Part shown: positions 1 through 10,211 of the stretch, one piece after another
Layout of the letters: each line of letters opens with the position of its first letter
How positions within the stretch are numbered: the stretch's first letter is position 1
Assembly: GCF_002575655.3 (NCBI RefSeq)
Contig: NC_053041.3
Span: 369,007,054 to 369,071,053 of the forward strand
Source of the DNA: Aegilops tauschii subsp. strangulata
Lineage: Eukaryota; Streptophyta; Magnoliopsida; Poales; Poaceae
Length of the DNA stretch: 64,000 bases
Reading direction: 5' to 3'
The notes under the pieces: model-generated
What the model saw: only the letters and a program-made list of their open reading frames with translations
Database searches by the model: none
Told to the model about the DNA's origin: nothing
Translations under genes and position numbers: made by a program

Positions 1-555
1 AAACAGAGAGTTTGCATTGCGAACTCGATGGGCTCAATCACTCATCTTGGTTAGACCAAAACGTTATGAAGGGAAACAGAGAGTTTGCAATCCCATCTCG
101 GTGAGACTGAGATCCCTATCGATGAGACCGAACTGATTAGGGTTTCTGGCAATGGCTATGTCAAATGAACTCGGTGGTGCCGGATATATCAAATCGGTGG
201 GGCCGAGTTTGACTTTTGGTTTGGGACATATGTGGATACGAGAAAGTGGTTGAGGGATTTTGGAGCATATCACTAAGCATTTTGAGCAAGCATGCCATTA
301 AGCAACACCTCATCCCCTTTTAATAGTATTGGCTTTTCCTATGGACTCAATGTGATCTTGGAGCACTAAAATGAGAATGTAGAGTCATGAGCTTGAGCCA
401 ATATGTGTCCTTAGCATTTTGAGGGGTCCACATTCCTAGTCCATGCCGTGCCAATCATTGAACTTTCTAAAATGATCATCTTGAAAGATCATTAGTTCAA
501 TGAGCTATATCTTGTTAGGAATTACCAAATCCACCCAGGAATAGTTGCACTTTCA
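1..555 (-). mobile_element. Partial LTR-like end of an unassigned retroelement (J)
   Basis: AT-rich repetitive DNA ending abruptly at 555. From there rightward the sequence matches the body 2 copy beginning near 47344, which fixes the boundary. Read on the minus strand the end begins TGAAAGTGCAAC, consistent with the start of an LTR. The 5 bases CATGA (556-560) would be the right target duplication, but the left copy lies outside the window. A motif of about 17 bases (AAACAGAGAGTTTGCA) occurs at 2-17 and again near 75-90, and short GAGAC/CGAGT words recur. No coding potential is visible. The LTR reading is an inference; a truncated DNA transposon cannot be excluded. Confidence 0.4.
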
Positions 556-3515
556 CATGAATGTTCAGATCCATAAGATTCAAAAGAAAAGTTTAAAATT
601 GACATAAAAACAATAATTCTTCAAGCATACTAATAAAGCAATCATGTCTTCTCAAAATAACATGGCAAAAGAAAGTTATCCCTACAAAATCATATAGTCT
701 GGCTATGCTCCATCTTCATCACACAAAGTATTTCCTCATGCACAACACCGATGACAATCCAAGCAATTGTTTCATACTTTTGATGTTCTCAAACTTTTTC
801 AACTTCCACGCAATACATGAGCATGAGCCATGGATATAGCACTATAGGTGGAATAGAATATGGTGGTTGTGGAGAAGAAAAAAACAAGGAGAAATTCTCA
901 CATCAACTAGGCAAATTAATGGGCTATGGAGATTCCCATCAGTCGATATCGATGCAAGTGAGTAGGGATTTCCATGCAACGGATGCACTAGAGCTATAAG
1001 TGTATGAAAGCTCAAAAAGAAACTAAGTGGGTGTGCATTCAACTTGCTTACTCACGAAGACCTAGGGCAATTTGAGGAAGGCCATCATTAGAATATACAA
1101 GCCAAGTTATATAATGAAAAATTCCCACTAGTATTTGAAAGTGACAAAATAGGACTCTCTATGATGAAGAACATGGTGCTATTTCAAAGCACAAGCGTGG
1201 AAAAAGGATAGTAACATTGTCCCTTCTCTCTTTTCTCCCATTTTTTATTTTCTCTCTCGTTTTTTTTGTTTGGGCTTCTTTGGCCTCTATTTTTTATTTG
1301 GGCTTCTTTGGCCTCTTTTATTTTTATTAAAGTCCGGAGACTCATCCCAACTTCTGAGGGAATCATAGCTTCCATCATCCTTTCCTCACATGGGACAATG
1401 CTCTAATAATGATCATCATCACACTTTTATTTAATTACAACTCAAGAATTACAACTCGATACTAGAACAAAATATGACTCTATATGAATGCCTCATGCAT
1501 GTGAGAACAATATGACAATGATGGTATGTGTCATAATAAAACATAACGGTGGAAGTTGCATGGAAATATATCTCGAAATGGCTATGGAAATGCCATAATA
1601 GGTAGGTATGGTGGTTGTTTTGAGGAAGGTATATGGTGGGTTTAATGCACCGGCGAAAGTTGCGCGGTACTAGAGAGGCTAGCAATGGTGGAAGGGTGAG
1701 AGTGTGTATAATCCATGGACTCAACATTAGTCATAAAGAACTCACATACTTATTGCTAAAAAATTATTAGCCATTGAAACAAAGTACTACACGCATGCTC
1801 CTAGGGGGATAGATTCGTAGGAAAATACCATCGCTCGTCCCCGACCTCCACTCATAAGGAAGACAATCGAAGAATAAGTCATGCTCCGACTTCATCACAT
1901 AACGGTTCACAGTACGTGCAAGTTACGGGAATCACAAACTTTTAACACAAGTTACTCACTAGCATGACTCTAATATCACCATCTTTATATCTCAAAACAA
2001 TATGCAAGGAATCAAACTTCTCATATTATTCAATGCTCTTTATATGAAAATTTTATTATATCCCTCTTGCATGCCCATCATATTAGGACTAAATTCATAA
2101 CCTAAGAAAATTACCATGCTGTTTTAAAGACTCTCAAAATAATATAAGTGAAGCATGAGATTTCATCAATTTCTACAAAATAAAGCCACCGCCGTGCTCT
2201 AAAAATAAATAAGTGAAGCATTAGAGAAAACTGCCTAGCTCAAAAGATATAAGTGAAGCACATAGAGTATTCTAATAAATTCACGATTAAAGAGTGTCCC
2301 TCTCAAAAGGTGTGTACAGCAAGGATGATTGTGGAAAACTAAAAAGCAAATACTCATATCATACAAGACTCTCCAAGCAAAACACATATCATGTGGTGAA
2401 TAAAAATATAGCCTCAAGTAAATTTACCGATGGATTGAAGACGAAAGAGGGGATGCCATCCGGGGAATCGCCAAGCTTAGATGCTTGGTTGTCCTTGAAT
2501 ATTACCTTGGGGTGCCTTGGGAATCCCCAATCTTAGGCTCTTGGCACTCCTTATTCCATAGTCCATCAAATCTTTACCCAAAATTTGGAAACTTCACAAC
2601 ACAAAACTCAACAGAAAACTCGTGAGATCCGTTAGTATAATAAAATAAATCACCACTTTAGGTACTGTTGTGAATTCATTATAAATTTATATTGGTGTTA
2701 TATCTACTGTATTCCAACTTCTCCATGGTTCACACCCCCCGATACTACCCATAGATTCATCAAAATAAGCAAACAACACATCAAAAACATAATCTGTCAA
2801 AAACATAACAGTCTATAGTAATCTATAAACTTCGTATACTTATGTAACTCCAAAAATTCTAAAACATTAGGACAACAGAGGCAATTCATATATAAATCTT
2901 GTTGAAAAAATTCAGAATTTTTCCATGCTCCAGTGAACTTAAAAAATTCTCTTACTGGACGCAAAAGTTTCTGTTTTTCAGCAAAACCAAATAAACGATA
3001 TACCAAAGTATCCCAAAGGTCTTACTTGGCTCAAACACTAATTAAACCACCAAAACACAATTACTAGAGAGGTAATAATGTGTATTCTCATAAAAATAGA
3101 AAATAAAAATATTGGGTTGTCTCCCAACAAGCGCTTTTTTAAAGCCTTTTAGCTAGGCGTAGATAATTTTAATGATGCTCACATGAAAGATAGCAATTGA
3201 AACACGAAGAGAGCATCATATAGCATGTGAAAAACAAGTTTATGTCTAACATACTTCCTATGCATAGACATTTTTTAGCAAACAAATTATCAAGATAAGC
3301 AAAAGCTAGCATATGCAAAGGAGAAGAATAAGTATTGACGATTTCAACATAACGAGAGGTAATCTAGTAACATGAAAATTTGTACAACCATATTTTCCTC
3401 TCTCATAATAATTAAATGCAGGATCATAATCAAATTCAACAATATAGCTATCATATAAAATTTTCTCTTCATGGTCCACATGCATGCAAAGTTGACACTC
3501 TTCCCAAATACTGGG
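556..3515 (-). mobile_element. Athila-like array, body 1 (3' portion)
   Basis: Minus-strand internal domain of an Athila-like, apparently non-autonomous Ty3/gypsy element. It aligns by eye over most of its length with body 2 (47340-50200). Shared landmarks are the CATGGATATAGCACTATAGG block (828-847), the TTTTATTTGGGC low-complexity stretch near 1280-1320, a decayed GGGGATGCC stem-loop near 2449-2472 and the TTGGGTTGTCTCCCAAC stem-loop at 3112-3129. No pol domains are present. Short ORFs here are not conserved in body 2 and are probably chance. The segment is interrupted at 3515 by element A and resumes at 23393. Confidence 0.75.
3306..3515 (-). pseudogene. C-terminal piece of acidic Athila-like ORF (body 1)
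   Basis: On the minus strand this piece reads open and resembles the segment at about 57570-57720 of element H. Shared strings include DSYIVEF and YYERG. It is the continuation, beyond the inserted element A, of the minus-strand reading seen at 23393-23900. The first codons of the 86-residue frame lie inside A's LTR and are not part of the original gene. The function is unknown. The homologue in H continues into a hydrophobic tail that is truncated here. Confidence 0.5.
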
Positions 3516-4402
3516 TGTCGGTGTTCTGGGAACGGGGGTCCCCAGACTTGCCTGCCTGCGGCCCACGGCGTGGCTAAGCTAGCGGGCCGTACAGCCCATA
3601 TTCATCAACAAAGCATTTAAGACCCTCGCGAGGGGCCAAGCCTCGCGAGGAGGATGACGCAAGACCTCCTCAGGAGTGGCCTGGCCACGCAGGCTCATGA
3701 GAAGCGGAGATATCAAGGCGGGGCAAACCTCACGAGGCTCTCGTGACGTGAGCCATGACAATCGGCACCAGGCGGGCCCCAGCGCGCGCAGCATCCTTGT
3801 TTCCTCTTTTGTGCTAAGGAGGCCTGCGCAGGCGAGGAGTATCGAGGCATCAGGCAAAGGTTGCCATATCGGTGCAACGAGACCAAGACCGAAAGGACGG
3901 CAAGACGGGGGTCATCGTGGAGCCCAAGACGGCGTCACCACCAGAGCTTTTCGCAGGCGAAGACCACTTTTGTCAGGATAGCTTGTACTGGCTGCCCCCA
4001 TCAAATTTGCCCGCCGTTGTTGGCTCCCTTCCCGCTCGATATTTGGGAAGAGGACCAGGGCCTATATAAGTAGAGCTAGCCACCACAGTAGGGGGGATCG
4101 AGCAGTTCACCCAGCTCTCACCCGCTAAGTTCACCAAGCACAAGAACACCTCAACCTCAGGAGGATGTTCTCCCCTTTGTACTGTTGTTCATCAGCCCAA
4201 GAGGCAATCCACCACCACCACACTGGAGTAGGGTATTACACCACAACGGTGGCCCAAACCAGTATAAATCTCGTGTCTTTCTATATTGTGAGTTCGTCCG
4301 CGACATCTTTGTGAGCTAGGGCGTAGATCGGTAGGAGAGAAAGACTTCGCGCGCACCCCAGTGTTCGAACCTTAAGGGTTTGCCAGAACCCCACATCCGA
4401 CA
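3516..4402 (+). repeat. Element A 5' LTR
   Basis: 887 bp, begins TGTCGGTGTTCTGGG and ends CCACATCCGACA. It is collinear with 9878-10211 joined to 22829-23392. It contains a TATATAAG box at 4063-4070, with the matching box in the 3' LTR at 23044-23051. The copies differ by scattered substitutions; for example the 3' copy starts TATCGG instead of TGTCGG. Confidence 0.92.
4063..4070 (+). promoter_or_regulatory. TATA box of element A LTR
   Basis: TATATAAG in a GC-rich context, about 340 bp before the LTR end, conserved in the 3' LTR. It is the likely start region for sense transcription of A. Confidence 0.5.
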
Positions 4403-4426
4403 TTAGGCGCGCCAGGTAGGGGTGCG
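4403..4426 (+). other. Primer-binding-site-like sequence of element A
   Basis: Immediately after the LTR comes TTAGGCGCGCCAGGTAGGGG. Element D has the related TTGGTGTGCCAGGTAGGGG at the same place on the minus strand. Shared position and core (GCCAGGTAGGGG) in two different elements support a primer site. The tRNA species was not determined. Confidence 0.65.
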
Positions 4427-6359
4427 CCGGAGCTTCTTCCTTGACGATCGACATGCCGACGCTCCACGGTCAAGATGTGCGGCGACCCAAGAGCTGACTC
4501 CGACCGCTAGGCGGCCTGGCCGGCCCGGGCGACGACGCCCGCTCATGAAGACCTCGACCCCGCACTCCAAGCGGCACGGGAGACATCCAACGCTGTGGGG
4601 CGCGGGCGGCACGGCCAGGCGCCGTGCACCCTCACCCCACGACTGGCATGAGCAACTGCAAGGGCAGCAAGCCACGCCGCGGCAACAGCGGCGCACTCGC
4701 GGCGAGAGCAGGCAAACATGCGGGCAGCACTCACCGTGGCAAGGGAGCTGTTGCGGTGCCGGTTGATGGAGAGCGGCCGGGACGCGCTGCTGGAACGCGT
4801 TGCTGAGCTGCTGGATGCGGCGGCCTCGGGAGCGCTGCCTTTCTGCTATCGGCTCCCTTCTCAAGCTGTTACGGGGACTCATGGCGGGCCTCGCCGCAAC
4901 CACGCGCCGTCGGGCGCACATGGGGCCTTCGTCAACACCAGCGCGGTCGGCGGCGCCGGGGGCTCCGCCACCCCCATACCGCCCGCAACAAGCATGGGCA
5001 CAAGTGTCGCCCCCATGGTCCCGGCGAGATGCCACGCTGCTATCCTCAGGACGCCGCGCTGGGCCGGGCAACATGGAGTGTGGGGCACTACGGCGAGGTG
5101 TTCGGGGTAACAGCCCCGGAAGCCTACGTGCCCCGCATGACGGACCAGGAGTACACACCGGAGGATGACCCCGACTCGTTCGTTGGAGAAGATTGGGAAG
5201 AGGGGGCGCTAGGAGTCGAAGCCTTCCAGGAGCCGCCGGGGAACCACCACGACCGCGTGTGCAATGACCACTACAGGGTACCCCTAATCCCTCAGGAGCA
5301 AGCTTAAGCTAACCATGAGTCGTAGGAGGAACAGATCACCACAACGGCCGGCGGCCCCAGCTCGGCGGCCTCCCTGCCAGCAGGGGGAACGCGTTGGGGG
5401 CTGCAGGAGAGGGGTCGGGAGCCAGGCCCCTCCCCACGGCGCGCGAAGCCAGGGGACACCCGGAGGTAGGCCATCTGCCGGGGAGGCTTCGACGACCCTT
5501 CCTCCTGCAGAGGACCTGTGGTCGCCGAGGGCACCGCTGGCGTCCCCTTTCCCTCTTTTGTGTCGTCCTGGTAGCCGGTCGGCTCAAAGGAGGTCAAGGG
5601 TGGCGCAAGGCGGGGCCCTTGTCTGGCGATATGAAGCAAGGCCGGTACCTGTGAAGAAGGCCCAGCGCCTGTGAAGCTCGCCGCCCGTGACACTCTCACG
5701 TAATAATGAGTTGGGGTTGTACACGCCCCGGAGTCTCAGGAGCGCCGACCTCAGGCCCTGGGGCTCCCTCCCACGCCTAGTGGCAGCACTTAGCTTCGCG
5801 CTGGTGAGAAGACTTGAAGACCAGAAGACTAGACTAGGTGCCGGACGCGGCCTTTTGCTTTGGATCTCTCTTTCTGTGGCTTTGGCTTCTGGATCTCGAT
5901 TTAAGTTGAAACCGAGTTTTTATCGATGCGTGCGGGGGTGCCTTTTCTCGTTCGAGAAGTTTCTTGCTTTCTGGATTTCGTTTAGTCTGGGACTCATGTC
6001 CGTCGCCTTTCCCTCACGAGCCCCTCGCGAGTGGGACTGCGCGAAGCACACGCGCGCCGAGCAACTGGCGCTTGGCTCTTGCGGGGCCCCTTCTGACAGG
6101 TCGACAAGCTCCGCAGGATTCTTAGAAACTCGTCGCCTCGCGACCCAGCTCAGAGTTGGCGCTGACTAAGGTAAACCACGATAGAAAACTCGCCCCTGGA
6201 TTCACGAGTTCATGAGGGCACATACCCAATATCGCATAGGAAAGTAAAGGCTGCAACTTGCTTACATGAGGGGCTCCCCCTCTCAAAATGCTCTTACAAG
6301 TTTTCCAAGGGCCACACCCGAGTTTTGTGTACATGGTGAAATGACAGGAGAACATGGGA
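4427..6359 (+). pseudogene. Element A interior: degenerate gag-like/leader region
   Basis: GC-rich DNA between the primer site and the 3' end of the antisense gene. Short plus-strand frames are open at 4718-5110 and 5029-5307. The first has a short amphipathic stretch (ARELL...LLDAAASG) as often seen near the N-terminus of Tat-type gag. The second is acidic (YTPEDDPDSF). Neither shows a zinc knuckle, protease or polymerase motif. Long frames on both strands reflect high GC content. I regard the region as a decayed or deleted gag-pol remnant, with low certainty about gag itself. Confidence 0.35.
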
Positions 6360-9300
6360 TCAACCAGAAATGTCACTCGCTACATCACCCTCGGACGCGT
6401 CACTCGCGTCGTCACCTTCGTCGGCACCGTCGCCGCCGTCGGCGATGCCCCCATCACCGTCGTCAACCACGTCGCCTTCGTCTGCGACGACCACCACCGC
6501 GTCATCCTCCGAAGTGAAGGCCCTGACCAACGCGTCCACATTGTCCTCAACCCAACGCGCCAGGTCGCCCCGGACGGCCGTGGGTACGGGGGCGACGGCG
6601 GCGTCGAAATCAATGTTGGGGTTGGCGTTCAGAAGGTGGCTGAAGACACGAGAGAATGCGCGCTCAAGAAGGCCACGACCCCTCTCCTCCACAAGCTGGC
6701 AAGCTGTGTCAGACCGGGCTTCCAGGACCACCTCGGTGAAGAAGGTCAGGTGGCTGGCATAGTCATTCGACTGAGGGGCCGGTGCATCCTCGTCGCAAAT
6801 ATGGCCCAGGGCGGTATTGGCCCTGTTCCGGAGATCCTGAAGCATGGGGGCATGCTCGCGCTCCAGCGTTTGTCATTGGAGCACTTCCTCCCTGTTTTGT
6901 CGTGCGACGGCCTCAGCGTCATCAAATCGCTTCCGAAGAGAAAGCAGCTCGGCGCGGGCGGAGGCCAAGTCCGCCTGCGCCGTAACCAGGGCGGTAGCCG
7001 TGGCCACCGCAAGCCTCTCGGCCTCATCCAACCTGAGCCTGAGGGCAGCAGCCCTGCCCGCACCCTCCGTACCTGCGAGCTTCAACTTCAAGTCATACCT
7101 TCCCTCCAGTTCTGCGCGAACCTCGGCCACCCGGCGGTCCACATCCTCCTGAACCCTGGCCTCGCGGACCCCGACGGCATCTTCTGCTTGGGTGACTTGA
7201 CGTTCCCTCGTCTCCAGTTGTTCAAGCTCGAGGCTGCGCTCCACGGCCTCCAGCGCCAACGCCTCCTCGCGCTTCCGGACCTCTTCCTCCTCGGCAGGCG
7301 TCCCCCTCAGCGATGCGAGGGCGGCTCTGCGCGCCTCCACCTGCTGCCCTAGGGACGTGCTCTAGGCGTGGAGCTCCCACATGCGCTTCTCCGAAACCTC
7401 GCGACGGCTGTCAGCCTCGCGGGCCTCTTCCAAGGCTCGTGAGCGGGCTTCATGTGAAACCTTGAGGAACGCCTCGGCCTTCGCGTTCTCAAGGTCACGC
7501 TGATAGCGACTGAGGTTGATAGCCACCCTCAGCTTGCGCCGCTCCTCCACCAGCCTAAGACCCTCAGCCTCAAGGCGCGAGTCAACACCCGCGAGCTCTT
7601 CACCAAGTCGGCTCATTGCGCCCATTGCCTCCTGGAAGAGCTCATGGCGGACTACACTCCGCCCGCGCTCGAACTCGAACGCACGGCCCGCCTCGTCTAC
7701 CGCCTCGGGGGCTGTGGACGGGGTATCAAGCGGCGCGCCACCTCTCGGCAGGGGGCTGGGGGCTGGCGCTGCACCTGACATCAACCAGTCCTTGTGAGGA
7801 GCCCAGGCCAATTGGGGCTCACTGCTCGCAGAGGAACCGAAGATCGGAGTAAAGCAGCTATTGTCCATGACCAAAGGAGGGGATTTGGGCACGCCCGCCA
7901 AGCTCCACACCAGACCATGGGGGGAAGCGATCAAGTCGCGGGTTCAGCACGCCGTGAAGGCAGAAGCGTTCCTGCAAACAACCTTGCTCCAGGGGCTGCA
8001 AGCGGACCCGGCGCGCTCAAGGCCGATGGGGGAGTTGAGGAAGGAGGAGGCCGCTTCTCAGAAGGCTTAGACGCCTCGACGGAAGGAGCCCTGAAGGACT
8101 GACGTCAGGATAAGAAGACTGCACGCAAGAAGCCATGACAATAAGATACTTACGCATCAATGGCGATGTACTTTCGTCGCTTCAACGGCCCGAAGATATT
8201 GTTGCCGCTAGGGGATCCTTTCCTCTTGCGGAGCTCCTCGAAGTCCATGCAAAGACGACCGAAGCGCTGGACGTGACGGCCGGTGCGCGGCAGGGCCGAA
8301 GAAGAGCTGGGAAGGATAGCTTCAGGGGTGCCCGGTTGCAGCGAATAGCCGAGCGCCATCTCACCACAACCTACCGAGGCTCCTGGAGCCTCGGCCTCGG
8401 GAGCCGCATGCCGCGTCTCCTCAGCGACCGACGCCTCAGGAGGGGGGTCGCAAGCCCCCGAGGACGACGCCCTAGGATCACCACTCGGCATGTGCTCCTC
8501 AGCACTCGAGCCGCCGGCCCCCGTTGGAGCTCGCCCTCCCGCACCTTCACCTGGGGCGAGCTTGATACCAGCGGCGAGGAAAGGAACCACGTCGACAGGG
8601 TTCTCGCGGGACCCCACCAGGCCCATTGGGCATAGCCCCCACTCATCAAAGGAAGGCATGCTCGCGGCAAATGTGGCTTTATTCTCGCAGCGGTACAACA
8701 GGCAGCTGTTCCTGGGCATGTCGTCCGGCAGAGGGACACCCGATAGGATCGTGAGCACCGTCTGGCATGTCGCAAGAGGAAGCCCCTTCTCCTGAAATCT
8801 CATATGGTCCTGGCTGCTGAGCAAGTCCCACATCGGGTGGGAGTGGCGCTGAAGCGGAGCGATTCGACGCTTGACGAACTCCTTCACCACCATAGGCGCA
8901 GTCACGCCGCGGTCCTTCATCCTCCTCAGCCTGGCCCAGACGGGGGCAAGGCGGGGGCTCGTGAGCTTCTGATGGCCCCAGCCGGAGTTTGGAATAGCAG
9001 GTCCCGCCGGAACTTGGAGCAGAGGGCTGAGCACGCCAGCGTCAACAAACACCCATCGTGTACGAAACTCGCTCGTGGATGAAGGAAGCTCGAAGTCAAT
9101 CCCCGCGCCCGCTGTCGCGGCCACGGCTTGGAAGCCCACGCACCCCGAGCTCTGCCGCGGACCGGTCAGATGCAATGAGAAGAAATGGCGGAGGAGGGCC
9201 ACGGAAGGAGCGATGCCCACCATGGCCTCGCACAAGAAGGCGAAGACGGCAAGAAGGGTCACGGATTGGGGGTCGAGATGAAGCATGTGGATCTGATAAT

Positions 9301-9586
9301 GCTCGAGCATCGTGTTGAAGAAGGCGGAGAAGGGAGGAATGAGGCCAGCCCAGAAGGCATCTATGAAGATCGGGACCTCAGTGGCTGCCCGAGCCATGCG
9401 AGTGCGAGACGTGGGCCAAGCCACCGTCTCTCCCCACTCGTTGAAATCAGAGGCAAGCATGGGGTGCACCTTGTCCATGGCCTCGTCGTTGAGCACCCGA
9501 GGCCGGCCGAGCGCAGGCTCAAGGGACGGAGGCGCAGTTGGCAAAGACAGAGGTTTCTTCCCCTTTTCAGCCTGTTTCGGCGTCAT
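6360..9586 (-). pseudogene. Antisense gene of element A: PF04195-type domain plus coiled coil
   Basis: Minus-strand gene starting next to A's 3' LTR. I choose the ATG at 9586 (MTPKQAEKGKK) rather than the longer frame, which begins inside the LTR. Residues 75-140 carry GLIPPFSAFF and LCEAMVG..PSVALLRHFF, the pattern of plant 'putative gypsy type transposon' (PF04195) proteins. Exon 1 ends in a GTAAGT donor at 8153, and an acceptor at 8091 continues the frame into a Pro/Ser-rich segment. From 7934 to 6360 one frame encodes a long charged heptad-rich region (EE.R.L..E) and an Asp-rich tail, interrupted by TAG at 7362-7364 and TGA at 6873-6875. A TGA and a frame change also lie near 7935. The biochemical function is unknown. 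It matches the antisense gene of D in layout. It is broken, so probably not functional. Confidence 0.7.
8091..8153 (-). other. Putative intron 1 of element A antisense gene
   Basis: 63 bp on the minus strand from GTAAGTATC to TCCTTCAG. Splicing would replace the stop at 8150-8152 and keep the frame open for about 45 further codons. The phase (after base 2 of the codon) is the same as for intron 1 of the element D gene. It is short for a plant intron, so this is an inference. Confidence 0.5.
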
Positions 9587-9877
9587 GGCGACGAAGCAGG
9601 CGGAGCGCAAGTCAGATTGGAAGGGCAAAGCAGGGCCTCGAGGAAACAAGGAGATTGGAGGAGCCAGGCATGGGCGGAGGAAGAATAACTGTGTGAGATG
9701 CGGGGTCGCATAGCCAGGCGGATTCAAGGGCAGCGTAGGGAAGCGGAGACGCCCACGTCCAATCAACCGCCACGCGGCAACCGAGGCCGCAGGCTTTTGG
9801 GGCTCGCGGTGCTCCGTACTTGACCCTTGGCTTCGCCGCGAAGCCAAGCCCGAGAGCACCTTAGGCCCCGGGGCTAC
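9587..9877 (+). other. Element A: antisense gene leader and polypurine-like tract
   Basis: Just before the 3' LTR lies AGGCCCCGGGGCTAC (9863-9877), closely matching GGCCCGGGGCTTA at the same place in element D. This is the presumed plus-strand primer tract. The rest would be upstream or 5' untranslated sequence of the antisense gene; no clear TATA box is seen. Confidence 0.5.
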
Positions 9878-10211
9878 TATCGGCGTTCTGGGAACGGGGG
9901 TCCCCAGACTTGCCTGCATGCGGCCCACGGCGTGGCTAAGCCAGCGGGTCGTACAGCCCATCTTCATCAACAAAGCATTTAAGACCCTCGCGAGGGGCCA
10001 AGCCTCACGAGGAGGACGACGCAAGACCTCCTCAGGAGTGGCCTGGCCAGGCAGGCTCACGAGGAGCGGAGATATCAAGGCGTGGCAAACCTCACGAGGC
10101 TCTCATGACGTGAGCCATGACGATCGGGCGCCAGGCGGGCGCCAGCCCGCGCAGCGTCCTTCTTTCCTCTTTTGTGCTAAGGAGGCCAGCGCAGGCGAGG
10201 AGTACCGAGGC
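9878..10211 (+). repeat. Element A 3' LTR, left part
   Basis: Collinear with 3516-3856 of the 5' LTR, starting TATCGGCG (TG mutated to TA). It is interrupted after ...CCGAGGC by element B, whose target duplication GAGGC is 10207-10211. Confidence 0.9.

Noticed and set aside
1..555. CACTA transposon end
   Set aside because: No CACTA-type terminal repeat at 555. The end begins TGAAAG on the minus strand and the flank fits a 5-bp duplication better, so an LTR was preferred at low confidence.
4403..5158. 251-codon minus-strand ORF beside A's primer site
   Set aside because: GC-rich shadow running into the primer site; Arg/Pro/Ala-rich with no motif and no counterpart in D.
6354..7352. 332-codon plus-strand ORF in element A
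   Set aside because: It lies exactly opposite the coiled-coil frame. GC-rich third positions make the complement stop-free, and CAG-to-TAG decay on the coding strand makes only silent changes here. The composition is not protein-like.
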